The notes beneath the pieces were generated by a model, which saw only the letters and a list, made by a program, of their open reading frames with translations, did no database searches and was not told the origin of the DNA. The translations under genes were made by a program, and so were the position numbers. From Protaetiibacter sp. (GTDB lineage: Bacteria > Actinomycetota > Actinomycetes > Actinomycetales > Microbacteriaceae): DNA of 64,000 nucleotides. The stretch is taken from assembly GCA_030150265.1 (NCBI GenBank), contig JASLGG010000051.1:108162-172161 (forward strand). The letters are read 5' to 3'. Below, piece by piece: positions 15,894-23,643 of this stretch (position 1 is its first letter; every line of letters begins with the position of its first letter).

Positions 15894-16294
15894 TCGGGAT
15901 CGATGCGAACGTGCTGCTGCGCTACATCGTTCGCGACGATCCCGCGCAGGCCCAAGCTGCGGATGCCGTACTGGAGTCGCTGACCACCGCACAGCCCGGA
16001 TTCGTGACGCACGTCGCTCTTGCCGAGTTCGACTGGGTGCTCTCACGCAGCTATCGTCAGCCCCGCAGCATACGACTGGCGCTGATCCGGGGGCTCCTCG
16101 AGACGGCCACGATCGAGTTCGAAGACGGCGAGAGCGTCGTGCGCGCTCTCTCACTCGCCGAAGCCGGAGCCGACTTCCCGGATGCGCTCATCGCGGCGAG
16201 TGGGGATCTCTTCGGTGTTCGCGACACCGTGACCTTCGACCGCACGGTCGCGAAGCACCTCGGCTGGCGCCTCCTCGAGCCCGCGAGCGCCTGA
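15890..16294 (+). CDS. vapC: PIN-domain ribonuclease toxin (VapC)
   Basis: A 134-residue PIN-domain protein. The four acidic metal ligands are visible: Asp5 in IGIDANVLLRY, the glutamate in VALAEFDWVL, the aspartate in GADFPDALIAAS, and a C-terminal TFDRTVAKH. PIN toxins cut tRNA or rRNA and slow growth when the antitoxin is degraded. It begins at GTG 15890 overlapping the antitoxin stop. All active-site residues are present, so the toxin should be functional. Confidence 0.9.
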   Translation: MIGIDANVLLRYIVRDDPAQAQAADAVLESLTTAQPGFVTHVALAEFDWVLSRSYRQPRSIRLALIRGLLETATIEFEDGESVVRALSLAEAGADFPDALIAASGDLFGVRDTVTFDRTVAKHLGWRLLEPASA

Positions 16295-16295
16295 C

Positions 16296-16691
16296 TCAGC
16301 GTGCGGCTGCGGCCGCCGTGCACTCGGGGCAGAGCCCGAACACGTCGACCACGTGGTTCGGCGCGGTGAAGCCGTGCTCGGCCGCAACCCGCCGCGCCCA
16401 GGCCTCCACGGGGTCCGCAGAGATCTCGACGGTGCGGCCGCAGTTGCGGCAGATGAGGTGGTGGTGGTGCGAGCCGGGGGTGCAGGCGCGGTAGAGGCTC
16501 TCCCCCTCCTGCATGAGCGAGTCGGCCTCGCCCTCCTGCTCGAGATCGGCGAGCGCACGGTACACGGTCGCGAGGCCGACCTCGGAGCCGGTGCCGCGCA
16601 GCGAGGCGTGCAGCGCCTGGGCGGACACGAAGCCCTCGGTGCGGCCGAGCGCCTCGCGCACCGCCTCCCGCTGCCACGTGTTCCGCTTCAT
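16296..16691 (-). CDS. zur: Fur-family regulator, probably the zinc sensor Zur
   Basis: A 131-residue Fur-family repressor: winged helix at residues 5-75 (TVYRALADLEQEGE is the recognition region) and a C-terminal dimer/metal domain with the HHHHL stretch and two CxxC pairs (CRNC, CPEC) that hold structural zinc. It lies directly downstream of znuC-znuB, and that operon carries a perfect Zur-type palindrome, so zinc sensing is inferred rather than iron. I chose ATG 16691; its start codon region is a copy of a segment at 16800-16816 (see repeat). Only 1 bp separates its end from vapC. Confidence 0.85.
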   Translation of the reverse strand: MKRNTWQREAVREALGRTEGFVSAQALHASLRGTGSEVGLATVYRALADLEQEGEADSLMQEGESLYRACTPGSHHHHLICRNCGRTVEISADPVEAWARRVAAEHGFTAPNHVVDVFGLCPECTAAAAAR

Positions 16692-16816
16692 CGGGGCGTC
16701 ACCCCTTCGAGACCCTGGGCGAACCGCCGGCCGGGACGGCCGTCGGCGCTGGCGTCGCGGCGAAGGCCAGAAATGGCCTTCGCTCCCAGCTCCAGCGCGC
16801 ACGTGTTCCGCTTCAT
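16675..16816 (-). repeat. Duplicated zur start region flanking a hairpin-bearing insert
   Basis: ATGAAGCGGAACACGTG, the first 17 bases of zur, occurs exactly at 16675-16691 and again at 16800-16816, 125 bp upstream. The upstream copy has a good ribosome binding site (GGAGG) next to the znuB stop and opens a 42-codon frame that stops with a TGA overlapping the zur ATG. The 108-bp insert between copies holds a perfect 10-bp hairpin (16760-16783, arms GCGAAGGCCA, 4-base loop). Confidence 0.75.
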
Positions 16817-16823
16817 GCCTCCA

Positions 16824-17687
16824 TCATCCCCCGGAAACGGCCGGCGCGCGCCGGTCGCGCCGCCGTCGGCCGGCGAGCACGCACACCCCCCAGATGAGGA
16901 ACGAGATGGTGGTCACGTAGGGGCTGATCGGCACGCTCGCGCCGAGGGCGAGCAGGATGCCGCCCACGAGCGCCGTGAGCGCGAAAGCCATCGACAGGAT
17001 CGGCACCCACAGGGGCGAGCTCGAGATCCGGAGCGCGGCGGCGGCGGGTGTCACGAGGATCGAGAGCACGAGCAGCGCCCCGACGATCTGGATGCTCGCC
17101 GCGACGGCGAGGCCGAGCAGCAGCATGAACGCGATCGACAGCGCGCGCGCCGGGACGCCGCGAGCGGCCGCGACCTCCGCATCCAGGCTCGCGAAAGAGA
17201 GCGGCCGCCACATCGCGAGCACCCCGAGCACGACGATGCCGCAGACCACCGCGAGCGCGCCGAGGCGCGGGTCGTCGACCGCGACGATCTGCCCGGTGAG
17301 CAGCCCGAACTTCGTCGAGGCACGGCCCGGGTAGAGGGCGAGGCACAGGATGCCGAGGCCGAGGCCGAACGGCATGAGCACCGCGGTGATCGAGTTGCGC
17401 TCGCGCGCCCGCGAGCCGAGCAGCCCGATGAGGAGCGCCGCCACGAGCGAGCCGATGATGGAGCCCTCGACGACGCCGAGGCCGAGCAGCAGTCCCGCCG
17501 CGGCGCCCGCGAAGGAGAGCTCGCTGATGCCGTGCACCGCGAAGGCGAGGTCGCGCGTCATGACGAACACCCCGATGAGCCCGCCCGCGATCCCGAGCAC
17601 CGCGCCCGCGAGGATCGAGTTGTGCAGCAGCGCGAGCAGCGCCCCGTAGTCGCGGAAGTCGAAGAGCGCCGTCCACCAGTCGGTCAT
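16824..17687 (-). CDS. znuB: Zinc ABC transporter permease
   Basis: A 287-residue inner-membrane permease of the ZnuB/ABC-3 family with about eight hydrophobic segments and the conserved GISELSFAGAAAGLLLG and ALLVLSILVTPAAAA stretches. It starts at ATG 17687 inside the end of znuC (ATGA overlap, 17684-17687). With ZnuC it would import zinc (manganese is the alternative for this family). The solute-binding subunit ZnuA is not in the window next to it. Confidence 0.9.
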   Translation of the reverse strand: MTDWWTALFDFRDYGALLALLHNSILAGAVLGIAGGLIGVFVMTRDLAFAVHGISELSFAGAAAGLLLGLGVVEGSIIGSLVAALLIGLLGSRARERNSITAVLMPFGLGLGILCLALYPGRASTKFGLLTGQIVAVDDPRLGALAVVCGIVVLGVLAMWRPLSFASLDAEVAAARGVPARALSIAFMLLLGLAVAASIQIVGALLVLSILVTPAAAALRISSSPLWVPILSMAFALTALVGGILLALGASVPISPYVTTISFLIWGVCVLAGRRRRDRRAPAVSGG

Positions 17688-18484
17688 GCGTGCACCCCGT
17701 GCTCGTGGTGGTGCGCGTGGTCGGGTGCGCCGACGATCACGACGCGACCGTGGGTGCGGATGACGTCGACCGGCGCCTGGTAGAGCTCGGAGAGCACGGC
17801 CGAGGTGAGCACCTCGTCCGGGGTCCCGACGCGGAACCGCCCGCCGGCGAGGTAGAGCACGCGGTCGACCATGCCGAGCACGGGATTGACGTCGTGGGTG
17901 ACGAACAGCACCCCGAAGCCGCGCTCGCGACGGTGCCGGTCGATGAGCTCGCTGACGACGCGTTGGGCGCGCAGGTCGAGCGAGCCGAGCGGCTCGTCGC
18001 ACAGCATGAGCAGCGGGTCGCCCGCGAGCGCCTGCCCGATGCGCAGCCGCTGCTGCTCCCCGCCCGAGAGCAGGCTCACCGGGACCTTCGCGTAGTGCGC
18101 GGCACCGACCGCGTCGAGCAGCTTCGCGATGCGGGCGTCGCGCGCGCGGCTCGGCCACCCGGTGCCCCAGCGCTCGCCGTCGACGCCGAGCCGCACGAGG
18201 TCGCGGCCCCGGATGCGGAGGGCCGGGTCCTGCCCGCGCTGCTGCGGCACGTAGCCGATGCGGCGGTCACCCCGCCGCACGGGCCGGCCCGCGAAGCGGA
18301 TCTCGCCCGCGGCGAGCGGATGCTGCCCCAGCACCGCACGCAGCAGGCTCGTCTTGCCGGAGCCGTTGGAGCCGAGCACCGCGATGAACTCGCCCGGGGC
18401 GACATCGAGGTCGAGGCCCGACCACAGGGTGCGCGCGCCGAGGGTCAGCTGCGCATCGCGCACGCTCAGCACGGGTTCGGTCAC
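17684..18484 (-). CDS. znuC: Zinc ABC transporter ATP-binding protein
   Basis: A 266-residue ABC ATPase: Walker A GSNGSGKTS (about residue 37), signature LSGGEQQRLRIGQAL, Walker B LLMLCDEPLGSLD, and switch histidine in FVTHDVN. Histidine-rich tail DHAHHHEHGVHA at the C-terminus is common in zinc transporters and may bind metal. It is the first gene of znuC-znuB-zur, with a Zur-type operator 15-29 bp before its start. Confidence 0.93.
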   Translation of the reverse strand: MTEPVLSVRDAQLTLGARTLWSGLDLDVAPGEFIAVLGSNGSGKTSLLRAVLGQHPLAAGEIRFAGRPVRRGDRRIGYVPQQRGQDPALRIRGRDLVRLGVDGERWGTGWPSRARDARIAKLLDAVGAAHYAKVPVSLLSGGEQQRLRIGQALAGDPLLMLCDEPLGSLDLRAQRVVSELIDRHRRERGFGVLFVTHDVNPVLGMVDRVLYLAGGRFRVGTPDEVLTSAVLSELYQAPVDVIRTHGRVVIVGAPDHAHHHEHGVHA

Positions 18485-18498
18485 CGCGCCATGCTACA

Positions 18499-18513
18499 TG
18501 AGAACCGTTCTCA
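18499..18513 (-). promoter_or_regulatory. Zur-type operator of znuC-znuB-zur
   Basis: TGAGAACCGTTCTCA is a perfect 7-1-7 palindrome and fits the actinobacterial Zur pattern TGAnAAnnnTTnTCA. It lies 15 bp upstream of the znuC start, where binding would repress the operon when zinc is sufficient; because zur is the third gene, it would also autoregulate. Confidence 0.7.
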
Positions 18514-18552
18514 CACAAGTTGGGTTGTCGATGTCGACACTCGAGCAGCCGG

Positions 18553-18574
18553 GCGCCGCGGATCACCGCGGCGC
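18553..18574 (-). terminator. Hairpin after the dehydrogenase operon
   Basis: GCGCCGCGG and its complement form a 9-bp stem with a 4-nt loop, 9 bp past the E2 stop and before the znu promoter. There is no T-tract, so it is a moderate terminator candidate. Confidence 0.45.
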
Positions 18575-18582
18575 AAGAAGAA

Positions 18583-19926
18583 TCAGTCCAGCAGCAGCGC
18601 GGGCTCCTCGAGCACGGAGGCGACATCCGCCGTGAAGCGCGAGGCCACATCCCCGTCCACGACGCGGTGGTCGAAGCTCGCGCCGACGGTCGTCACGTAG
18701 GCGGGCCGCACCTCGCCGTCGACGACCCACGGCTTCTGCTTGATCGCACCCAGCGCCACGATCGCCACCTCGCCCGGGTTGAGGATCGGCGTGCCGGTGT
18801 CCATGCCGAAGGAGCCGAGGTTGGTGATCGTGATGGTGCCGCCCGACATCTCGGCGGGCTGGGTCTTGCCCTCCCGCGCCGTGAGCGTGAGGTTCTCGAG
18901 CGACTGGGCGAGCTCGAGCAGGCTGAGGTCCTGCGCCTCCTTGACGTTCGGCACGATGAGCCCGCGGGGGGTGGCGGCGGCGATGCCGAGGTTGACGTAG
19001 TGGCGCACGATGATCTCCTCGTCGGTCCACGTCGAGTTGACCGTCGGGTTGCGCCGCACCGCCCAGATGATCGCCTTCGCCATGACGAGCAGCGGCGAGA
19101 CCCGCACCCCCGCGAAGTCGGGCGAGGCCTTGAGGCGCTTCACGAACTCCATCGTGCGGGTGGCGTTGACGTCGGTGAAGACGGAGACGTGCGGCGCCGT
19201 GAACGCGGAGGCGACCATCGCCTGCGCCGTCGCCTTGCGCACGCCCTTCACGGGGATGCGCTCCTCGCGCTCCGAGGGCCAGGCGGGCGTCTGGATGTTG
19301 CGGAACACGCTCGCCTGCTCGGCCTGCCGGATGACGTCCTCGCGCAGCACCTCGCCACCGGGACCGGTGGCGGTCACCTGCGAGAGGTCGACGTCGAGGT
19401 CCTTGGCGAGCTTGCGGATCGGCGGCTTGGCGAGCACCTGCGCCCCCGGCAGCCGGGGGGCCGTGCGCGGTGCGGCCGGGGTGGCGGGCAGCTCGGCGGC
19501 CGGCACGGCGGCGCCCGGACGGCGGCGGCGGGTGACCGGGTGGCCGCCCTTCGAGCCGTAGCCGACGAGCACCGAGCCGGACCCGGCATCCTCGGCCTCG
19601 GCGCGAGGGGCCATGGTCGCGGGGTCGGACACCGCCCCGAGCCCCTCCGAGTCGTTGGCGGGGGCCTGCAGCTCGATGGTGCCGCCGGCGGAGTCGACGC
19701 GGATGATGGGGGCGCCCACCTCGACGGTCGCGCCCTCCTCGGCGAGCAGCTCGGTGACGGTGCCCGCGAACGGCGACGGCAGCTCGACGAGCGACTTGGC
19801 CGTCTCGATCTCGACGAGCACCTGGTTGACGCTCACCCGATCGCCGGGCTTGACCTTCCAGGCGACGATCTCCGCCTCGGTGAGGCCTTCGCCGACATCC
19901 GGCAGCGGGAACTCTGCGTGGGCCAC
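18583..19926 (-). CDS. bkdC: Dihydrolipoamide acyltransferase (E2) of a 2-oxoacid dehydrogenase
   Basis: A 447-residue E2 subunit. It carries one lipoyl domain (residues 1-78, lipoylated Lys44 in EIETAKSLVE), a peripheral-subunit-binding domain around residues 170-205 (LAKPPIRKLAKDLDVDLSQV) and a C-terminal catalytic domain with the active-site DHRVVDGD near the end. Third gene of E1alpha-E1beta-E2, 33 bp after E1beta. Branched-chain 2-oxoacid use is the likeliest role for such heterotetrameric-E1 systems in actinobacteria, but pyruvate cannot be excluded. No E3 (lipoamide dehydrogenase) gene is adjacent. Confidence 0.88.
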   Translation of the reverse strand: MAHAEFPLPDVGEGLTEAEIVAWKVKPGDRVSVNQVLVEIETAKSLVELPSPFAGTVTELLAEEGATVEVGAPIIRVDSAGGTIELQAPANDSEGLGAVSDPATMAPRAEAEDAGSGSVLVGYGSKGGHPVTRRRRPGAAVPAAELPATPAAPRTAPRLPGAQVLAKPPIRKLAKDLDVDLSQVTATGPGGEVLREDVIRQAEQASVFRNIQTPAWPSEREERIPVKGVRKATAQAMVASAFTAPHVSVFTDVNATRTMEFVKRLKASPDFAGVRVSPLLVMAKAIIWAVRRNPTVNSTWTDEEIIVRHYVNLGIAAATPRGLIVPNVKEAQDLSLLELAQSLENLTLTAREGKTQPAEMSGGTITITNLGSFGMDTGTPILNPGEVAIVALGAIKQKPWVVDGEVRPAYVTTVGASFDHRVVDGDVASRFTADVASVLEEPALLLD

Positions 19927-19959
19927 GGGGCCTCCTCAGCTGGTCGTGAAGCGTGCTGG

Positions 19960-20940
19960 TCAGTAGGCGAGGGCGCGGTCGACTGCCTCGAGGATGCGGT
20001 CGACATCCGGAAGGTAGGCGCCCTCGAGCTTGGCGGGCGGGAACGGGGTGTCGAAGCCCGACACGCGCAGCACGGGCGCCTCGAGCGAGTAGAAGGCGCG
20101 CTCGGCGAGCGTCGCGGCCACCTCGGAGCCGACGGACGCGGTGCCGGGCGCCTCCTGCGCCACCACGAGCCGGCCCGTCTTCTGCACCGACTCGAGGATC
20201 GGCGCGTAGTCGAGCGGCGAGAGCGAACGCAGGTCGATGACCTCGATGCTCGTGCCCTCGCCCTCGGCGACCTCGGCCGCCTGCAGCAGCTGGGACACCA
20301 TGGCCCCGTGCCCGACGAGCGTCACCTGGGTGCCGGTGCGCACGACACGGCTCTGGTGCAGCGGCGCCGGCACGCCGTCGTCGGCCACCTCGCCCTTCTG
20401 CCAGTAGCGGCTCTTCGGCTCGAAGAACAGCACGGGGTCGTTGGAGGCGATCGCCTGCTGGATCATCCAGTAGCCGTCGTTGGCGGTCGCCGGGCTCACG
20501 ACGCGCAGTCCGGCGGTGTGGGCGAAGTACGCCTCCGGACTCTCCTGGTGGTGCTCGACGGCGCCGATGTGACCGCCGTAGGGCACCCGGATGACGACCG
20601 GGAAGCTCTGCGACCCCTCGTGCCGGTAGGTGAGCTTCGCGAGCTGCGAGGTGATCTGGTCGAAGCCGGGGTAGATGAAGCCGTCGAACTGGATCTCGCA
20701 GACCGGCCGGTAGCCGCGCATCGCCAGACCGATCGCCGTGCCGACGATCCCGGACTCGGCGAGCGGGGTGTCGAGCACGCGGTCCTCGCCGAACTCGGCC
20801 TTGAGCCCCTCGGTCACGCGGAACACTCCGCCGAGGGTGCCGATGTCCTCTCCCATCAGGAGCACCTTCGGATCGGCGGCCATCGCGGCGCGCAGACCCT
20901 CGTTGATGGCCTTCGCCATCGGCAGCATCCGCTCGGTCAC
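19960..20940 (-). CDS. bkdB: 2-oxoacid dehydrogenase E1 beta subunit
   Basis: A 326-residue transketolase-like subunit. Family phrases include GEDIGTLGGVFRVTEGL, DTPLAESGIVGTAIG and FDQITSQLAKL, and the C-terminal domain has VIDLRSLSPLDYAPI. It starts at GTG 20940, overlapping the E1alpha stop (GTGA); an internal ATG at 20928 is also possible. Together with E1alpha it forms the alpha2beta2 enzyme that decarboxylates the 2-oxoacid with thiamine diphosphate and passes the acyl group to lipoate on E2. Confidence 0.9.
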   Translation of the reverse strand: MTERMLPMAKAINEGLRAAMAADPKVLLMGEDIGTLGGVFRVTEGLKAEFGEDRVLDTPLAESGIVGTAIGLAMRGYRPVCEIQFDGFIYPGFDQITSQLAKLTYRHEGSQSFPVVIRVPYGGHIGAVEHHQESPEAYFAHTAGLRVVSPATANDGYWMIQQAIASNDPVLFFEPKSRYWQKGEVADDGVPAPLHQSRVVRTGTQVTLVGHGAMVSQLLQAAEVAEGEGTSIEVIDLRSLSPLDYAPILESVQKTGRLVVAQEAPGTASVGSEVAATLAERAFYSLEAPVLRVSGFDTPFPPAKLEGAYLPDVDRILEAVDRALAY

Positions 20941-22055
20941 GCGGCACCCCCCTCGAAGCCGGCCTCGTAGGCCGCGAACCAGGCTGCCTGCTCCTCGATG
21001 AGAGGGTGCGGGTCGGTGTACACGCTGCGGAACATGTTGCTCGTCGGCGGGTTCCCGAGGGCGAGGGTGCGGCGGCGGATGTCGGCGGCGAGATCCTCGG
21101 CCTCGGTCGCGACCTCGCGGAAGAAGTCGTCGCCCGCACCGCGAGAGCGCAGGTAGCTCTCGAACCGCGTGATGGGGTCGCGCTCGCTCCAGAACGCGGT
21201 CTCCTCGTCCTCGCGGTACTTGGTGGGGTCGTCGCTCGTGGTGTGCGCGCCCATCCGGTAGGTGAGGGCCTCGACGAAGCGCGGTCCCTGGCCGCTGCGG
21301 GCGGCATCCAGGCTCGCGGTGGTGACGGCGTAGCTCGCGAGCACGTCGTTGCCGTCGATCTGCACGCTCGGGATGCCGAAGCCGGCGGGCCGCAGGTAGA
21401 GCGGCGTGCGCGACTGGCGCTCGACCGGCACCGAGATGGCCCAGTGGTTGTTCTGGAGGAAGAAGACCTGCGGGGTCTGGTAGCTGGCTGCGAAGACGAA
21501 GGACTCGCTGACGTCGCCCTGGCTCGTGGCGCCGTCGCCGAAGTAGACGAGGGTGGCGGCGTCGACCTCGGGATCGCCGGTGCCGACGACGCCGTCGAGA
21601 CGCATGCCCATCGCGTAGCCGGTGGCGTGGAGCGCCTGCGAGCCGATCACGAGGGTGAAGAGGTGGAAGTTGCCGGTCTCCTCCGGCACCCAGCCCCCGT
21701 GGCTGAGGCCGCGCAGCATCTCGATGATCTTCATCACGTCGAGTCCGCGGATGCGGCCCACGACGTGCTCGCGGTAGGCGGGGAAGATGTGGTCCTGCGC
21801 GCGGGCCGCGTATCCGGAGCCGACCTGCGCGGCCTCCTGGCCGAGGCTCGGGATCCAGAGGGCGAGCTGGCCCTGGCGCTGCAGGTTGCCCGCCTCGAGG
21901 TCGAAGCGGCGGATGGCGACCATCTGCCGGTGGAAGTCGCGCAGCTTCTGCTCGTCGAGCGCGGCGACGATCGGGAGGTAGGGGGCCGTCGCGTCGTTCT
22001 CGACGAGCTTCCCGTCCGGCGAGAGCAGCTGGACCGTCGCCTCGGTGTAGGACAT
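20937..22055 (-). CDS. bkdA: 2-oxoacid dehydrogenase E1 alpha subunit
   Basis: Thiamine-diphosphate subunit of the complex, about 372 residues from ATG 22055 (an in-frame GTG at 22064 would add MEP). The TPP motif runs from GDGATSQGD near residue 170 to the FLQNNHWAIS segment, and the phosphorylation-loop-like YRMGAHTTSDDPTKYR follows. First gene of the operon; 36 bp before it lies the end of the aminotransferase gene, read in the same direction, so the four genes may be transcribed together. Confidence 0.9.
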   Translation of the reverse strand: MSYTEATVQLLSPDGKLVENDATAPYLPIVAALDEQKLRDFHRQMVAIRRFDLEAGNLQRQGQLALWIPSLGQEAAQVGSGYAARAQDHIFPAYREHVVGRIRGLDVMKIIEMLRGLSHGGWVPEETGNFHLFTLVIGSQALHATGYAMGMRLDGVVGTGDPEVDAATLVYFGDGATSQGDVSESFVFAASYQTPQVFFLQNNHWAISVPVERQSRTPLYLRPAGFGIPSVQIDGNDVLASYAVTTASLDAARSGQGPRFVEALTYRMGAHTTSDDPTKYREDEETAFWSERDPITRFESYLRSRGAGDDFFREVATEAEDLAADIRRRTLALGNPPTSNMFRSVYTDPHPLIEEQAAWFAAYEAGFEGGAA

Positions 22056-22091
22056 GGGTTCCACCCTAATCGGGGCCGTATTCCGCGGAAG

Positions 22092-23147
22092 TCAGAGGGT
22101 CTGCACAACCTTTTCGGTCGCCTGGAGGAGTCTCTCCACAGACTCCTCCTCCCCCACGGTGACCCGGATGCCCTCGGGCGCGAACACCCGCGCGACGATC
22201 CCGTGGGCCTCAAGCACCTCCGCGGCGGCCGCCGTACGGACGCCGGTGGGGAGCCAGACGAAGTTGCCCTGCGGCTCCGGGATGTCCCACCCCTGCGCGC
22301 GGAGGCCGTCGCGGATGCGGTCACGTCGGGCGACGAGCGCGGCGATCTGGGTGAGATAGACGTCTTCGTGATCGAGCGCGGCGAGCGCGGCCCGCTGCGC
22401 GGGCTCGGTGACCGAGAGCGCGATGGCGGTCGAGCGGCAGGCGTCGAGCACGTAGGCGGGGCCGACGGCGTAGCCGACGCGGAGACCCGCGAGCCCGTAC
22501 GCCTTCGAGAAGGTGCGCAGCACCACGAGATTGGGATGCCGCTCGAGCAGCGCGAGGCCGTCGGCCGCCGCCGGGTCGGTCACGAACTCGCGATAGGCCT
22601 CGTCGAGCACCACGAGCACCGTCGGTGGCACGGCCGCCATGAAGCGCTCGAACTCCTCGGTCGTCACGATCGCCGAGGTGGGGTTGTTGGGGGTGCACAC
22701 GAGCACGAGCCGGGTGCGCTCGGTGACGGCGGATGCCATCGCCTCGAGGTCGTGCCGGCCGTCGGGGAGGTTCGGCACGGTCACGCTCGTGGCCCCCGAC
22801 ACGGTGACGATGCCGGGGTAGGCCTCGAAGGAGCGCCATGCGTAGAGGATCTCGTCGCCCGGGCCCGCCGCCGCCTGCGCGAGCTGGTGGAGGATCGACA
22901 CCGATCCAGCACCCACGTGCACCTCGTCGACCGTCACGCCCAGCCACTCGGCGAGCCGCACCCGCAGAGCCGTCGCCGCGCCGTCGGGGTAGCGGGCGAC
23001 GCTCGACGCCGCGATCGCCTCCGCCACGGCCGGGAGGGTGGGGAAGGGGTTCTCGTTGGAGGAGAGCTTGAACGCGTCGGCGGGCGCGGGGCGACCCTGC
23101 CGATAGGGCTCGAGCGCGGCGATCTCGGGGCGCAGGGTCACGGCCAT
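22092..23147 (-). CDS. Histidinol-phosphate/aromatic aminotransferase (fold type I PLP)
   Basis: A 351-residue pyridoxal-phosphate enzyme of the HisC/Pat group: SSNENPFP (residues near 32), the substrate-binding YPDG, CTPNNPTSAI, and the PLP lysine in RTFSKAYGLAGLRVGY. The lack of a his operon and the location beside a 2-oxoacid dehydrogenase suggest an aromatic (Pat-like) rather than histidine-pathway role, but this is inference. The start at ATG 23147 is supported by TAGGCT 7 nt upstream. It lies divergently from a small membrane protein gene. Confidence 0.82.
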   Translation of the reverse strand: MAVTLRPEIAALEPYRQGRPAPADAFKLSSNENPFPTLPAVAEAIAASSVARYPDGAATALRVRLAEWLGVTVDEVHVGAGSVSILHQLAQAAAGPGDEILYAWRSFEAYPGIVTVSGATSVTVPNLPDGRHDLEAMASAVTERTRLVLVCTPNNPTSAIVTTEEFERFMAAVPPTVLVVLDEAYREFVTDPAAADGLALLERHPNLVVLRTFSKAYGLAGLRVGYAVGPAYVLDACRSTAIALSVTEPAQRAALAALDHEDVYLTQIAALVARRDRIRDGLRAQGWDIPEPQGNFVWLPTGVRTAAAAEVLEAHGIVARVFAPEGIRVTVGEEESVERLLQATEKVVQTL

Positions 23148-23154
23148 GCGGTCC

Positions 23155-23160
23155 AGCCTA
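23155..23160 (-). promoter_or_regulatory. -10 element of a probable leaderless promoter
   Basis: The minus strand reads TAGGCT, then 7 nt, then the ATG of the aminotransferase. Confidence 0.5.
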
Positions 23161-23217
23161 GGTCCGCGCGACGCGGCACGTCTGGCGTCGGGCCGGGGCC
23201 GCTGCGATGATGGCGGC

Positions 23218-23643
23218 ATGCGTTTCGTGATCCGCCTGCTCATCAACGCCCTCGCCCTCTGGCTCACCGTGCTCATCCTGGGCCCGCACGTCCAGGTGGC
23301 GTCGTGGGATGCGGCGGCCGACGCCGCCGTGTCGAACGGCGCGGGGATCTCCTGGCCGCTGTTCTGGACCTACGTGCTGCTCGCCGCGGTCTTCGGCATC
23401 GTGAACGGCGTGATCGGCACGGCGATCAAGATCGTCGCGTTCCCGATCTACATCCTGACCCTCGGCCTCATCTCGCTCATCGTGAACGGGCTGCTGTTCC
23501 TGCTCGTGGCCTGGATCTCGACGCTCATCGGCTTCGGCCTCTCGGTCGAGGGCTTCTGGTGGGGCGTGCTCGGCGCTCTCGTGCTGGGCATCATCGGCTG
23601 GCTGATCGGCATCATCTTCCGCCCGCTCACGAAGAAGCGCTGA
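23218..23643 (+). CDS. Phage-holin-superfamily-IV-like membrane protein
   Basis: A 141-residue protein with four hydrophobic segments (about residues 3-23, 43-65, 68-100 and 115-135) and the family phrase NGVIGTAIKIVAFPIYILTL. The family is named after a mycobacteriophage holin but is common on bacterial chromosomes and its function there is unknown. No phage gene is nearby. GATGAT stands 6 nt before the ATG. The 3' end overlaps the convergent hydrolase gene by 17 bp. Confidence 0.75.
   Translation: MRFVIRLLINALALWLTVLILGPHVQVASWDAAADAAVSNGAGISWPLFWTYVLLAAVFGIVNGVIGTAIKIVAFPIYILTLGLISLIVNGLLFLLVAWISTLIGFGLSVEGFWWGVLGALVLGIIGWLIGIIFRPLTKKR

Noticed and set aside
18563..21307. A 914-codon frame opposite in phase to the dehydrogenase operon
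   Set aside because: Low-complexity Arg/Ala/Gly product without motif; the E1/E2 genes explain the region.
23218..23643. Prophage remnant suggested by the holin-like gene
   Set aside because: No other phage gene, integrase or att repeat nearby; the family is widespread on chromosomes as a membrane protein.
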